NCBI GenBank assembly: GCA_964536985.1
Contig: CAZIBG010000011.1
Coordinates: 1-28,852 of the forward strand
Direction of reading: 5' to 3'
DNA from: CAZIBG01 sp964536985
GTDB lineage: Bacteria; Patescibacteriota; Saccharimonadia; Saccharimonadales; AWTP1-31
Length of the DNA: 28,852 nucleotides
In this document: positions 7,643 through 15,270 of the stretch, one piece after another
How positions within the stretch are numbered: position 1 is the first letter of the stretch
Layout of the letters: each line of letters begins with the position of its first letter
Translations under genes and position numbers: made by a program
Notes under the pieces: model-generated
Told to the model about the DNA's origin: nothing
Database searches by the model: none
What the model saw: only the letters and a program-made list of their open reading frames with translations

Positions 7643-8058
7643 TGTGCACCTCCTTGCATTAAGATTTGGAACAAACCAACTACTTCCGCTACCATTTCTG
7701 GCCGTTGTCGAGAGAACTCATCGGCAATCGTAATAAAATCAGTAAACATCAACCGGCCAACCTCTATTGCAACTTCTGGGTCAGCAACTTCGACACCTTC
7801 TCTTAGTGCAGACAGCGCGTCAGGAGAAACACTATTAACGATTGATGCCATATAGCCATCACCAGCAGCGATGGCATCACCTACGGTCACGCACAGAGCG
7901 GCAGCACCAAACCATGACGTAATACGATCGTCTTGATCTGGACTTAGGGTAAAGGCGAGCGTCCGAAGGTCCATTATTGGTGATGCTTCACCCATCGGCA
8001 GTCGTGCACTGGTGAGCTGGAGTGCAAAAGGAGATGTACCGTTGGTATTTAAGGACAT
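7639..8058 (-). CDS. unrecognised 139-aa protein encoded between atpD and atpC
   Basis: I do not recognise this protein. It is predicted soluble, mostly helical and acidic, with no signal peptide or transmembrane segment. Visible features are a proline/leucine-containing N terminus (SPFALQLTSARLPMGEASP), a central alanine/glycine-rich stretch (WFGAAALCVTVGDAIAAGDG) and a C-terminal helix-rich part ending FQILMQGGAQ. Its start shares one base with the beta-subunit stop (TAATG) and its stop overlaps the epsilon start (ATGA), so it is translated as part of the ATP synthase operon at both ends. A GAGG motif precedes the ATG. This placement makes an assembly, regulatory or peripheral-subunit role plausible, but that is inference. 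In most bacteria atpD and atpC are adjacent. Confidence 0.8.
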   Translation of the reverse strand: MSLNTNGTSPFALQLTSARLPMGEASPIMDLRTLAFTLSPDQDDRITSWFGAAALCVTVGDAIAAGDGYMASIVNSVSPDALSALREGVEVADPEVAIEVGRLMFTDFITIADEFSRQRPEMVAEVVGLFQILMQGGAQ

Positions 8059-9437
8059 TATTTTACCTCGCTGATTTTACCCTTCATATAGAAGGCGCTT
8101 TCAGGCTTGTCATCATGCTTGCCATCGAGGATTTCGCGGACACCTTCGACAGTATCCTTGAGCGAAACGTACACACCAGGGTTGCTGGTAAACACTTCGG
8201 CAACGTGGAACGGTTGAGTTAGGAAACGCTGCAAACGACGTGCGCGATTAACAGTTTTCTTGTCTTCTTCGCTTAGTTCTTCCATACCAAGAATGGCAAT
8301 AATATCTTGCAAATCTTTGTAGCGTTGCAGGATCTGCTGAACATCACGAGCCGTTTGGTAGTGAAGCTCACCGACAATTTCTGGGTCCAGAATAGTACTT
8401 CCAGAATCAAGTGGATCAACCGCAGGATACAGACCTTGCTCAGTCAATGCACGGTTAAGCGTAATGGTTGAATCAAGGTGAGCAAATGCAGTTGCTGGTG
8501 CCGGATCAGTAAGGTCGTCGGCTGGCACATAAACCGCTTGCACGGATGTAATAGAGCCAGTTTTGGTAGACGTAATACGTTCTTGCAGGTTACCCATTTC
8601 TTGGGCCAAGTTAGGCTGGTAGCCTACAGCAGAAGGCAGACGACCAAGCAGGGCAGATACTTCGGCGCCGGCCTGGGTGAATCGGAAAATGTTGTCGACG
8701 AACAACAGCACGTCTTTACCTTCGTCACGGAAACCTTCGGCAATGGTCAGGCCAGAAAGACCAACACGCAAACGAGCACCAGGTGGCTCATTCATCTGTC
8801 CAAAGACAAGACTGGTTTTGTCGAGCACGCCCGACTCTTCCATTTCGTAGTAAAGGTCATTACCTTCACGGGTACGCTCACCAACACCAGCAAACACGGA
8901 AGTTCCGCCATGTTCTTTAGCGATGTTGTTAATAAGCTCGGTAATAAGAACGGTCTTACCAACACCAGCACCACCGAATAGACCAACCTTACCACCCTTG
9001 GTAACGGGACAGATCAGGTCGATTACTTTAATACCGGTTTCTAGAACTTCGGTTACACCAGATTGTTCGCTGAGTGATGGAGGTGCACGGTGAATCGAAG
9101 CACGTTTGGTAAACTTATCAGCCTTACCATCGATTGGCTGGCCAAGCACGTTAAACATGCGGCCCATGGTTTCTTTGCCGACAGGAACACTGATTGGTGC
9201 ACCCGTATCGGTAACAGCTGATCCACGCTGTAATCCATCGGTACTTCCTAGTGAGATAGCACGAACGCTGTTTTCGCTAAGGTGTTGCGCGACTTCAAAT
9301 ACCAGTGTTTTGCCATTAGCTACCGCTTCGACTGCGTTATAAATTGCCGGCAAATGACCTTCGTCAAATTCCATATCCACGACCACACCTACAATTTGGC
9401 TGATCTTACCTGATTTTACTTTTGTTGCTGTTGCCAT
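8058..9437 (-). CDS. atpD: ATP synthase F1 beta subunit
   Basis: The catalytic subunit of the F1 head. The 459 aa have the usual length, the P-loop GGAGVGKT (155-162), the catalytic-glutamate segment GERTREGNDLYYEM (from 186), DNIFRFTQAGAEVSALLGR, and the C-terminal MEELSEEDKK (the DELSEED region that contacts gamma and epsilon). All core residues look intact, so the enzyme should be active. Its Shine-Dalgarno AAGGAG lies 5 nt from the ATG. It starts 20 nt after the 312-codon ORF, which separates it from atpG, and its stop overlaps the start of the 139-codon ORF by one base. Confidence 0.97.
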   Translation of the reverse strand: MATATKVKSGKISQIVGVVVDMEFDEGHLPAIYNAVEAVANGKTLVFEVAQHLSENSVRAISLGSTDGLQRGSAVTDTGAPISVPVGKETMGRMFNVLGQPIDGKADKFTKRASIHRAPPSLSEQSGVTEVLETGIKVIDLICPVTKGGKVGLFGGAGVGKTVLITELINNIAKEHGGTSVFAGVGERTREGNDLYYEMEESGVLDKTSLVFGQMNEPPGARLRVGLSGLTIAEGFRDEGKDVLLFVDNIFRFTQAGAEVSALLGRLPSAVGYQPNLAQEMGNLQERITSTKTGSITSVQAVYVPADDLTDPAPATAFAHLDSTITLNRALTEQGLYPAVDPLDSGSTILDPEIVGELHYQTARDVQQILQRYKDLQDIIAILGMEELSEEDKKTVNRARRLQRFLTQPFHVAEVFTSNPGVYVSLKDTVEGVREILDGKHDDKPESAFYMKGKISEVK

Positions 9438-9457
9438 AATGCTCCTTAATCTTCTGC

Positions 9458-10396
9458 CTAATAATCTTGAATACTTTGTTTTACAAATTGCTCTGGTGGA
9501 AATTCTCGTTCCAAAACCTGATCGAGTATCTCACTACTGATGTCTCGAAGTCCTCGCAACGAGCCAACACGCTTCCACCACTCTGTACGGGAAAACGTGG
9601 ATGGTCTTGGTGTCTCTAGTCCTGCGGTTAATACATAGTCGATTTGGCTAGATGACGACGAATTACCAGGGAATTCGGCACCGGCTACTAGCTCAAGCAG
9701 ACCCCATCCAACCACACGTGCGGTTTCTGCGCCCTCTGCCAGTCGCTCCTTTACTCCTTGCATTCCACCACGTTCTTCATATCCCTCGATCAAGGCCATA
9801 GCAACCATAAGGCTCATGGCATAAGCATCGCCAGCAACATTACCTACCTCGACACCAATATTTTTTCCGAGGTTTGCTGCCCAATCAATTTGAGCCGCTG
9901 ATAATTCGGCCTCGCTGACTTCGCCATTCCAATTATTCCTAGTTGGGAATGGACCTGTCTCGTCCTCTATTCTTGTAGTGAATCGATCAAAGCCATCTAA
10001 GGTAAGTCCTGCTAATGCTCGTGCTTTATTTCGGGGGCCGCGGGTACGTTCGTAAAGGCGGAAAAGTGGAGTTTGGCTGTCGGCTGTTAGATCTTCGACA
10101 GTACTCATACCATCATCAACGTCGGGAGCATCTGTAAGCCTAGACTGAAGTTCAGTCAGCATTGCAAAGCTGTCTTCATAAGCCTCGGTGTCACCCTCGC
10201 TAGATGTTAGCCACGCGATAGGGTCAATTCGGACATTCTCGACACCACGTCTGTGCAATTCACGCTCGAATAATTCCACAGCATCCAGACGAACAGTATC
10301 TAGTTCGACCTCACGAGAGAGTACGTCTAGGTCTGGCTGCCAGATTGCTGCTGCTTCTTTCTCCTGCCAGAACTGGTCTTCTAATGCATTTATCAT
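9458..10396 (-). CDS. unrecognised 312-aa protein encoded between atpG and atpD
   Basis: I do not recognise this protein. It is acidic, without membrane segments or a signal peptide. The N-terminal 130 residues look helical and charged (DLDVLSREVELDTVRLDAVE, then ERELHRRGVENVRI). The middle has a hydrophobic helical stretch (VAGDAYAMSLMVAMALIEGYEERGG) with several glycine/alanine positions, and the C terminus is tryptophan- and arginine-bearing (RTEWWKRVGSLRGLRDIS). There is a serine run, SSSSS. The start codon overlaps the atpG stop (ATGA) and has a strong GGAGG 8 nt upstream, so it is translationally coupled to gamma and lies 20 nt before beta. atpG and atpD are normally adjacent, so this is an insertion into a highly conserved gene order. 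A complex-associated function is inferred from position only. Confidence 0.82.
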   Translation of the reverse strand: MINALEDQFWQEKEAAAIWQPDLDVLSREVELDTVRLDAVELFERELHRRGVENVRIDPIAWLTSSEGDTEAYEDSFAMLTELQSRLTDAPDVDDGMSTVEDLTADSQTPLFRLYERTRGPRNKARALAGLTLDGFDRFTTRIEDETGPFPTRNNWNGEVSEAELSAAQIDWAANLGKNIGVEVGNVAGDAYAMSLMVAMALIEGYEERGGMQGVKERLAEGAETARVVGWGLLELVAGAEFPGNSSSSSQIDYVLTAGLETPRPSTFSRTEWWKRVGSLRGLRDISSEILDQVLEREFPPEQFVKQSIQDY

Positions 10397-11259
10397 TTGA
10401 TTGCCTCCGCTCCACCGGTTATTTCTGCTAGTTCCTGTGTGATCGCTGCTTGTCGAGCAGTATTGAAGGCCAGGGTAAGATCTTCAATAAGATCATTGGC
10501 GTTGTCGGTAGCGCTCTTCATGGCCATCATGCGCATCGATTGCTCACCGGCACTGGATTCCATCAATGCCTGGCTTAGTTGTGATTCGATAAGTCGTTCG
10601 GTAACGGCCTCAAGTACAGCTTGTGGTGAAGGCTCAAAGACAGCGTTTTCAAGATCTGGCTCAACGGGCTCATCAACATAAGCCGCTGGAAGTAGGCGCT
10701 CGACCGTCACAACCTGAGAAATACTGGTTTTGTAATCGGTATACAGCATGTCCACCGCATCAACATCACCGTTCATAAATGCACTAGTAATCGTGTCGAG
10801 CATCGGTCGAATTGCATTGGCGGTCAGCTGGTCGGGAAGGGATTCATAAACCCCAAGAACTTGTACATCTTCGAAACGAACTATAAAGCGAGCACCCTGT
10901 TTGCCAACAACAATTACCTTGCTTGTTACGCCATCGGCTTTATCCTGCTGGAGCTCCAATGTGAGTCGCTTTAAGGTATTGCTGTTGTATGCTCCGGCCA
11001 ATCCGCGGTTACTTGTCACTACAACATGGAGGCGACTTGTGATTGTCCGCTGGGCATACAATGGATGCTTTCTGGCATCTGTCAGCTCACGCAGGCGAGC
11101 AAGAATTTTGCGGGCAAGATTACGATAGTCACGACTCCGTAGTGCCTGCTCCTGAGCACGGCGCATTTTGCTAGCACTAACAAGTTCCATAGCCTTGGTT
11201 ATCTGCTTAGTGCTTTTTACGCTTCCGATGCGCTGCTTTAGTTGCTGACGACTAGCCAT
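10393..11259 (-). CDS. atpG: ATP synthase F1 gamma subunit
   Basis: The central rotor shaft of the ATP synthase. The 288 aa carry the conserved N-terminal helix (LKQRIGSVKSTKQITKAMEL, then VSASKMRRAQ) and the conserved C-terminal helix (MMAMKSATDNANDLIEDL, then FNTARQAAITQELAEI). Between them is the Rossmann-like middle domain with ITSRLHVVVTSNRGLAGAYN. Length and termini are as expected for the family. It starts 6 nt after the atpA stop with AAGGGA upstream, and its TGA overlaps the start of the unrecognised 312-codon ORF by 4 nt. Confidence 0.96.
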   Translation of the reverse strand: MASRQQLKQRIGSVKSTKQITKAMELVSASKMRRAQEQALRSRDYRNLARKILARLRELTDARKHPLYAQRTITSRLHVVVTSNRGLAGAYNSNTLKRLTLELQQDKADGVTSKVIVVGKQGARFIVRFEDVQVLGVYESLPDQLTANAIRPMLDTITSAFMNGDVDAVDMLYTDYKTSISQVVTVERLLPAAYVDEPVEPDLENAVFEPSPQAVLEAVTERLIESQLSQALMESSAGEQSMRMMAMKSATDNANDLIEDLTLAFNTARQAAITQELAEITGGAEAIK

Positions 11260-11265
11260 GTTTTG

Positions 11266-12801
11266 TTATCCCTTAAGTCCTTCAGCGATTTCTTTAGCGG
11301 TCTTTAGGATTGCTTCTTTAATAGCATCCGATGGCTTATCGCCCTTATTGAGCTCTTCAACGGCTTTTTTGTGTGCGCTGGCAAGTTCGCTAAGCAGAGA
11401 TGCCTGGGCTTCTTTAACTTTAGCAACGGGAATATCATCAAAAGCACCTTCGGTAGCTGCATACAAGCTAGCTGTCTGCTCCCAGACACCCAATGGGCTG
11501 TATTGAGGTTGCTTAAGAAGCTCGGTCAAACGTTGTCCACGCTCGATCTTTTGCTTTGTTTCAGCATCAAGATCGCTACCAAACTGCGCAAATGCAGCTA
11601 GTTCGCGGAACTGAGCTAGGTCAAGACGGAGCGAACCGGCGACTGACTTAACGGCCTTGGTTTGGGCGGCACCACCAACACGAGACACAGACAAACCAAC
11701 AGATACAGCTGGTCGAATACCTTGGTTAAACAGGTTAGTTTCCATAAAGATCTGACCATCGGTGATCGAAATCACGTTGGTTGGGATGTAGGCCGAGATA
11801 TCGCCAGCTTGGGTCTCGATGATTGGCAGTGCTGTAAGGCTACCGCCACCTTTAGCGTCGCTCATTTTAGCGGCTCGTTCCAAAAGGCGGGAGTGTAGGT
11901 AGAAAACATCACCTGGGTAAGCCTCGCGTCCTGGTGGACGTCGGAGCAATAAGGACATCTGACGGTAGGCAACGGCGTGCTTAGAAAGGTCGTCATAGGT
12001 GATCAAGGCGTGCTGACCATTATCGCGGAAGTATTCGCCAATTGCTGCACCAGCATACGGAGCGAGGTACTGCAGGGAGGCAGGGTCAGCAGCACTGGTA
12101 GCGACTACAATTGTTTGGTCCATAACACCTTCACGCTTGAGGCGTTCGATAATACGGGCAACTTTGCTGAGCTTCTGGCCAACAGCCACATAGATGTTAA
12201 TGACGCCTGATTTCTGGCGGTATTGGTTGATCATGGTGTCCACTGCGATTGCTGTTTTACCAGTTTGACGGTCACCAATAATCAGCTCACGCTGACCACG
12301 ACCAATTGGTACCATAGCGTCAATAGCCATGAGACCGGTCATCATCGGTTCGTTAACACTTTTACGATCAAGAACACCAGGAGCATTGTTTTCGATAAGC
12401 CCCATCTGCTTAGTCTTGATTGGTCCCTTATCGTCTAATGGTCGACCGAGCGGGTCAACAACTCGTCCGATAAGCTCAGGACCAACTGGAATTTCCATGA
12501 TCTTACCACTCAGGCGGACGCGCATACCGGCTTTAACCTGAACATCATCGCCCATAAGCACTGCACCGATTTCGCCTTCTTGAAGGTTAAGGGCAAATGC
12601 TGGAACGATTACGCCATCAGCTTCGATTTCGATCATTTCGTTATAGCCACAGTTCTGTAGGCCATAAATCCAAGCGATACCATCACCAATTCGGGTAACG
12701 ATTCCGACACTCTCGATTTCGGGACTGGTTTTTAGCGCCGCGATGGCTGCACGAATGTCGGTACTGAGATCCTTAATGTTAATGTCTGTAGCTGATGCCA
12801 T
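11266..12801 (-). CDS. atpA: ATP synthase F1 alpha subunit
   Basis: The non-catalytic nucleotide-binding subunit of the F1 head. The 511 aa are normal in length, with P-loop GDRQTGKT (176-183), the downstream segment PGREAYPGDVFYLHSRLLER and the arginine-finger motif SVGLSVSRVGGAAQ, which supplies the Arg that completes the catalytic site on beta. The N-terminal beta barrel begins ESVGIVTRIGDGIAWIYGL. A Shine-Dalgarno AAGGAG stands 8 nt before the ATG. It is 11 nt downstream of the delta gene, in the standard order. Confidence 0.97.
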   Translation of the reverse strand: MASATDINIKDLSTDIRAAIAALKTSPEIESVGIVTRIGDGIAWIYGLQNCGYNEMIEIEADGVIVPAFALNLQEGEIGAVLMGDDVQVKAGMRVRLSGKIMEIPVGPELIGRVVDPLGRPLDDKGPIKTKQMGLIENNAPGVLDRKSVNEPMMTGLMAIDAMVPIGRGQRELIIGDRQTGKTAIAVDTMINQYRQKSGVINIYVAVGQKLSKVARIIERLKREGVMDQTIVVATSAADPASLQYLAPYAGAAIGEYFRDNGQHALITYDDLSKHAVAYRQMSLLLRRPPGREAYPGDVFYLHSRLLERAAKMSDAKGGGSLTALPIIETQAGDISAYIPTNVISITDGQIFMETNLFNQGIRPAVSVGLSVSRVGGAAQTKAVKSVAGSLRLDLAQFRELAAFAQFGSDLDAETKQKIERGQRLTELLKQPQYSPLGVWEQTASLYAATEGAFDDIPVAKVKEAQASLLSELASAHKKAVEELNKGDKPSDAIKEAILKTAKEIAEGLKG

Positions 12802-12812
12802 AAATGTTCTCC

Positions 12813-13223
12813 TTATAGTCTAACTGCTGGGGCAGTGTTCTTTAGTAGCTGTAATTGTCGGCGTACGGTCAAATCTAACTGTTGGTCGGCTGTTTGTAGC
12901 CGCACACCGCCAATTACATCCTTGTCGATTGTTTGTTGAATAATAACTTCCTTAGCACCACTTTCTTGGGCAAATATTGTAGTGATCTCTGCCAGCCGTT
13001 CGGCGGTTAGGGCGAAGGCTACCGTGGCATGGACATACAACTTACTCTTTTCGGTGAGCAATAGTCGCTCTAGCTCCCGAACGATAGCTTGGGTGTCACT
13101 TTGACGATGCTCTAGAACGAGGTATGCCGCAAGGGAAGTAGTGACAGCTGCCATATCTTTTCCGGCATCAAATTCTGCCAGCAAGGCACGAGCGATGACT
13201 GCGTTACTTTCGTGACTAGTCAT
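12813..13223 (-). CDS. atpH: ATP synthase F1 delta subunit (short form)
   Basis: The peripheral-stalk subunit that connects the b dimer to the top of F1. Recognition rests on operon position and on the C-terminal OSCP-type ending IGGVRLQTADQQLDLTVRRQ. At 136 aa it is clearly shorter than the roughly 170-180 aa usual for bacterial delta. The N-terminal six-helix domain appears trimmed. The start shares one base with the atpF stop (TAATG), indicating translational coupling. The shortening may be compensated by other stalk components, possibly including the extra operon proteins, but that is speculation. Confidence 0.85.
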   Translation of the reverse strand: MTSHESNAVIARALLAEFDAGKDMAAVTTSLAAYLVLEHRQSDTQAIVRELERLLLTEKSKLYVHATVAFALTAERLAEITTIFAQESGAKEVIIQQTIDKDVIGGVRLQTADQQLDLTVRRQLQLLKNTAPAVRL

Positions 13224-13765
13224 TATGCTCGGGCCTTACTGAGTGCACGCTCTATGAGCGAAGCATCTTTTTTAGCATCGACTTTCTCGCCGATAATAAC
13301 TTCGGTGGCTTCGGAAACAAGGGCCAGCATCTCGCCACGTAGGCTTTGTCGTGCAGCGTCCATTTCTTGACCAATCTTCTTTTCAGCTTCTTCCAAAATG
13401 CCATCGGCTTTCTGGACAGCAACAGCTTCACTCTCTTTTATGATATTGCTTGCTTCGACTCGCGCAACGCTGATAATCTCATCTGCTTGTTTACGAGCTT
13501 CACGTTGCATACCTTTTAGTTCATCGTCGAACTGCTCTTTGGCCTTTTGCATTTCAATTCCCAGGTCAACACCTTGGTCAATTGTCCTGCGTCGATCTTC
13601 CAGAGTTTTAACGATGCCAGGAAGTGCAAACTTGCGAACAATCAGAAAAAGTAAAAGAAACGTACCGGCCTGCAAGATAATCGACTTTGGATCGATACCA
13701 AGAACAGCGATACCTTCTTTTTCGGCTGCTGCCTCTGATGCCAAAAGCACCAACGGATTAATCAT
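13223..13765 (-). CDS. atpF: ATP synthase F0 b subunit
   Basis: A peripheral-stalk membrane protein. The 180 aa have a short N-terminal segment, one membrane helix around residues 28-48 (SIILQAGTFLLLFLIVRKFA), and a long charged coiled coil (about 55-160: EDRRRTIDQGVDLGIEMQKA, continuing with repeated KAKEQ/EARKQADEI patterns), ending in a helix with VSEATEVIIGEKV that contacts delta. GGAG stands 8 nt before the ATG. Its first codons overlap the stop of a 52-codon reading frame that fills the gap between atpE and atpF. Confidence 0.94.
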   Translation of the reverse strand: MINPLVLLASEAAAEKEGIAVLGIDPKSIILQAGTFLLLFLIVRKFALPGIVKTLEDRRRTIDQGVDLGIEMQKAKEQFDDELKGMQREARKQADEIISVARVEASNIIKESEAVAVQKADGILEEAEKKIGQEMDAARQSLRGEMLALVSEATEVIIGEKVDAKKDASLIERALSKARA

Positions 13766-13916
13766 TTACTTTCTCCATATTTTTGATGTCTTTGAAGAGC
13801 GAACCGGTTACATGCTGAGATGCAGTACGAGGAAGAATTGAAGCTCGCAAATGAACCGTACTGATTGGTATGGTGAATGCGACCTGGAAATTTTGACGAC
13901 GTAATACACTCAGCAT
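13758..13916 (-). CDS. candidate 52-aa small protein between atpE and atpF
   Basis: A reading frame below usual length cut-offs. It has ATG at 13916, 52 codons, and TAA overlapping the first codons of atpF by 8 nt. It is preceded, 9 nt from its ATG, by a clear AAGGAG that starts on the atpE stop codon. That Shine-Dalgarno has no other start codon to serve: atpF has its own 150 nt further on. The peptide begins MLSVLRRQNFQVAFTIPIST and ends SLFKDIKNMEKVND. It is mildly basic at the N terminus with a short hydrophobic patch, and no convincing membrane helix. No family is recognised. Confidence 0.5.
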   Translation of the reverse strand: MLSVLRRQNFQVAFTIPISTVHLRASILPRTASQHVTGSLFKDIKNMEKVND

Positions 13917-13929
13917 GAAAGCGGACTCC

Positions 13930-14196
13930 TTATTTGACGATTATAGCGCCTAGGAAGGCTAGTAGGGCGGTAACTTCGATCATAGCTGCGATAATCACAA
14001 CCTGACCAGCAGCTTTTCCAGCTTCTGGGTTACGGCCGAGAGCCTTCATATAAGCCTGTCCGACCATTCCAAGTCCGATAGCAGCGCCCAAGAACGCGAT
14101 ACCGAGCATGAATGCTTTAGCAGCAGTTGGATTCCAACCACCACGCTGTGCGACTTCTGTTGCTTCTGCAGCAAATCTTGATATTTGTGGAACCAT
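13930..14196 (-). CDS. atpE: ATP synthase F0 c subunit
   Basis: The proteolipid that forms the rotating c-ring. The 88 aa comprise an N-terminal extension of about 25 residues, helix 1 (AFMLGIAFLGAAIGLGMVGQ), the polar loop GRNPEAG (R55, N56, P57) that touches gamma/epsilon, and helix 2 with the ion-carrying carboxylate E74 (AAMIEVTALLAF). The residues that bind sodium in Na+ c-rings (Gln in helix 1, Ser after the Glu, Tyr further on) are replaced by L42, V75 and L79, so proton coupling is predicted. A Shine-Dalgarno AAGGGAG precedes the ATG, 64 nt after atpB. Confidence 0.95.
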   Translation of the reverse strand: MVPQISRFAAEATEVAQRGGWNPTAAKAFMLGIAFLGAAIGLGMVGQAYMKALGRNPEAGKAAGQVVIIAAMIEVTALLAFLGAIIVK

Positions 14197-14260
14197 TGTA
14201 TTTCTCCCTTAGTTTGTCACCGCGAGTGCCCATAAATGAACGGTCTCACGGATATTATTG

Positions 14261-15115
14261 TTAATGGTTTACATCGCCCTCGAGTGACGCCACAACGGGG
14301 TCAACTTCGTGAGCAGCGTGCTCGTCATCGTGGCCATGCGCAATCGCAAGGCCTAAGTATGTAGCGGCTAACACCGTAAATACGTAGGCCTGAATGCAGG
14401 CGACCAAGATTTCGAACATCGCTATGGGCAAAATCGTAAACGACTGGAAGTCTTTGCCAATAAAGGCAAACACTGCAATCAAGATTTCACCGACAACGGT
14501 GTTCAAAAACAAACGCAAACTCAAACTGATCATCCTGGTAAACTCACCAAACACTTCCAGCAGTCCAATAAAGGCATTGACCGGGTTGAGCGGCTTATCC
14601 GTAAAGTAATGCTTTAAGTGACCAATAAAACCAGATTCTTTAATAGATAGATACTGGACCGTTCCAATAGCAATAACCGCCATGGCAATTGTTCCATTTA
14701 GGTCAGCGGTGAAGGCGCGGAATAGCGGGAAGGTACCTTCGTCGGTAGTAGCGCTAATGCCAGGACCAACCCAAGGCATGATTCCCATGATGTTATTAAA
14801 GATGATAAACAAAAAAAACGTCCCGAAGATAGGAGCATATTGCGCTGCTTTCTCTCGAGAACCGAGTGGTCCTTCGATAAGACCGATCACAAACTCAACC
14901 AGGATTTCAATTATCTGGGCCACACCACGGCTGGCCTTGACCCGAATAGCTTTACGACTGAATAGCATCAGTACGGCAAGCAGTAGGGCACAAATCAGTC
15001 CGTAAATAGTTGAATTGGTAATTGTAAACCCACCGATATGAAGAACGGCCTCTGGGGCTAGTGCAATATGTGGCTCATCACCAGATGCTAATCGAGAAAG
15101 GAAGGCGCTTAACAT
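14261..15115 (-). CDS. atpB: ATP synthase F0 a subunit
   Basis: The stator membrane subunit forming the two proton half-channels against the c-ring. The 284 aa have multiple membrane helices. The essential arginine is R201 in ISLSLRLFLNTVVGE, with E210 and Q242 (CIQAYVFTVLAATYL) in the expected downstream positions. An unusual feature is the histidine/acid-rich C-terminal tail (HGHDDEHAAHE, 260-270). It is the first full gene of the atp operon, with AAGGAG 5 nt before the ATG. A 23-codon leader frame starting near the transcription start overlaps its start codon. Confidence 0.95.
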   Translation of the reverse strand: MLSAFLSRLASGDEPHIALAPEAVLHIGGFTITNSTIYGLICALLLAVLMLFSRKAIRVKASRGVAQIIEILVEFVIGLIEGPLGSREKAAQYAPIFGTFFLFIIFNNIMGIMPWVGPGISATTDEGTFPLFRAFTADLNGTIAMAVIAIGTVQYLSIKESGFIGHLKHYFTDKPLNPVNAFIGLLEVFGEFTRMISLSLRLFLNTVVGEILIAVFAFIGKDFQSFTILPIAMFEILVACIQAYVFTVLAATYLGLAIAHGHDDEHAAHEVDPVVASLEGDVNH

Positions 15116-15180
15116 ACAACTCCTTGTTCATGGCAAACACAGGAGCTCGTCGTCAACTGGTTGGCGGCGGTATAACTCAT
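15109..15180 (-). CDS. possible 23-aa leader ORF overlapping the atpB start
   Basis: An ATG 8 nt after the -10 hexamer of the atp promoter opens a 23-codon frame, starting MSYTAANQLTTSSCVC, whose TAA overlaps the atpB ATG (ATGTTAA). Its position at the predicted transcription start is like the leaderless genes in the window, and its stop would deliver ribosomes to atpB. It could be a regulatory leader peptide or chance. Only position and coupling support it. Confidence 0.35.
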   Translation of the reverse strand: MSYTAANQLTTSSCVCHEQGVVC

Positions 15181-15188
15181 CTCCGTTC

Positions 15189-15218
15189 AGTATAACAGGA
15201 GTCAGAAGACAGCCGCAA
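15189..15218 (-). promoter_or_regulatory. promoter of the ATP synthase operon
   Basis: On the minus strand TTGCGG (15213-15218) and TATACT (15189-15194) are separated by 18 nt, a good sigma-70-type arrangement. Transcription would begin near 15182, giving a leader of about 67 nt before atpB. Confidence 0.6.
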
Positions 15219-15258
15219 CACCTTTTAGTCTTTACGGGCAAATAGTGGAAGGCCGGTG

Positions 15259-15264
15259 TATACT
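15259..15264 (+). promoter_or_regulatory. -10 hexamer TATACT, leaderless start of glutaredoxin gene
   Basis: TATACT ends exactly 6 nt (AGTATT) before the ATG at 15271. This favours that ATG over an in-frame upstream codon at 15256, which would lie before the hexamer. Confidence 0.6.
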
Positions 15265-15270
15265 AGTATT

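Noticed and set aside
8478..8981. Long plus-strand open frame (167 codons) antisense to atpD.
   Set aside because: It is the shadow of a highly conserved gene; no promoter, ribosome site or protein motif supports it. The same holds for other antisense frames over the atp genes and the helicase.
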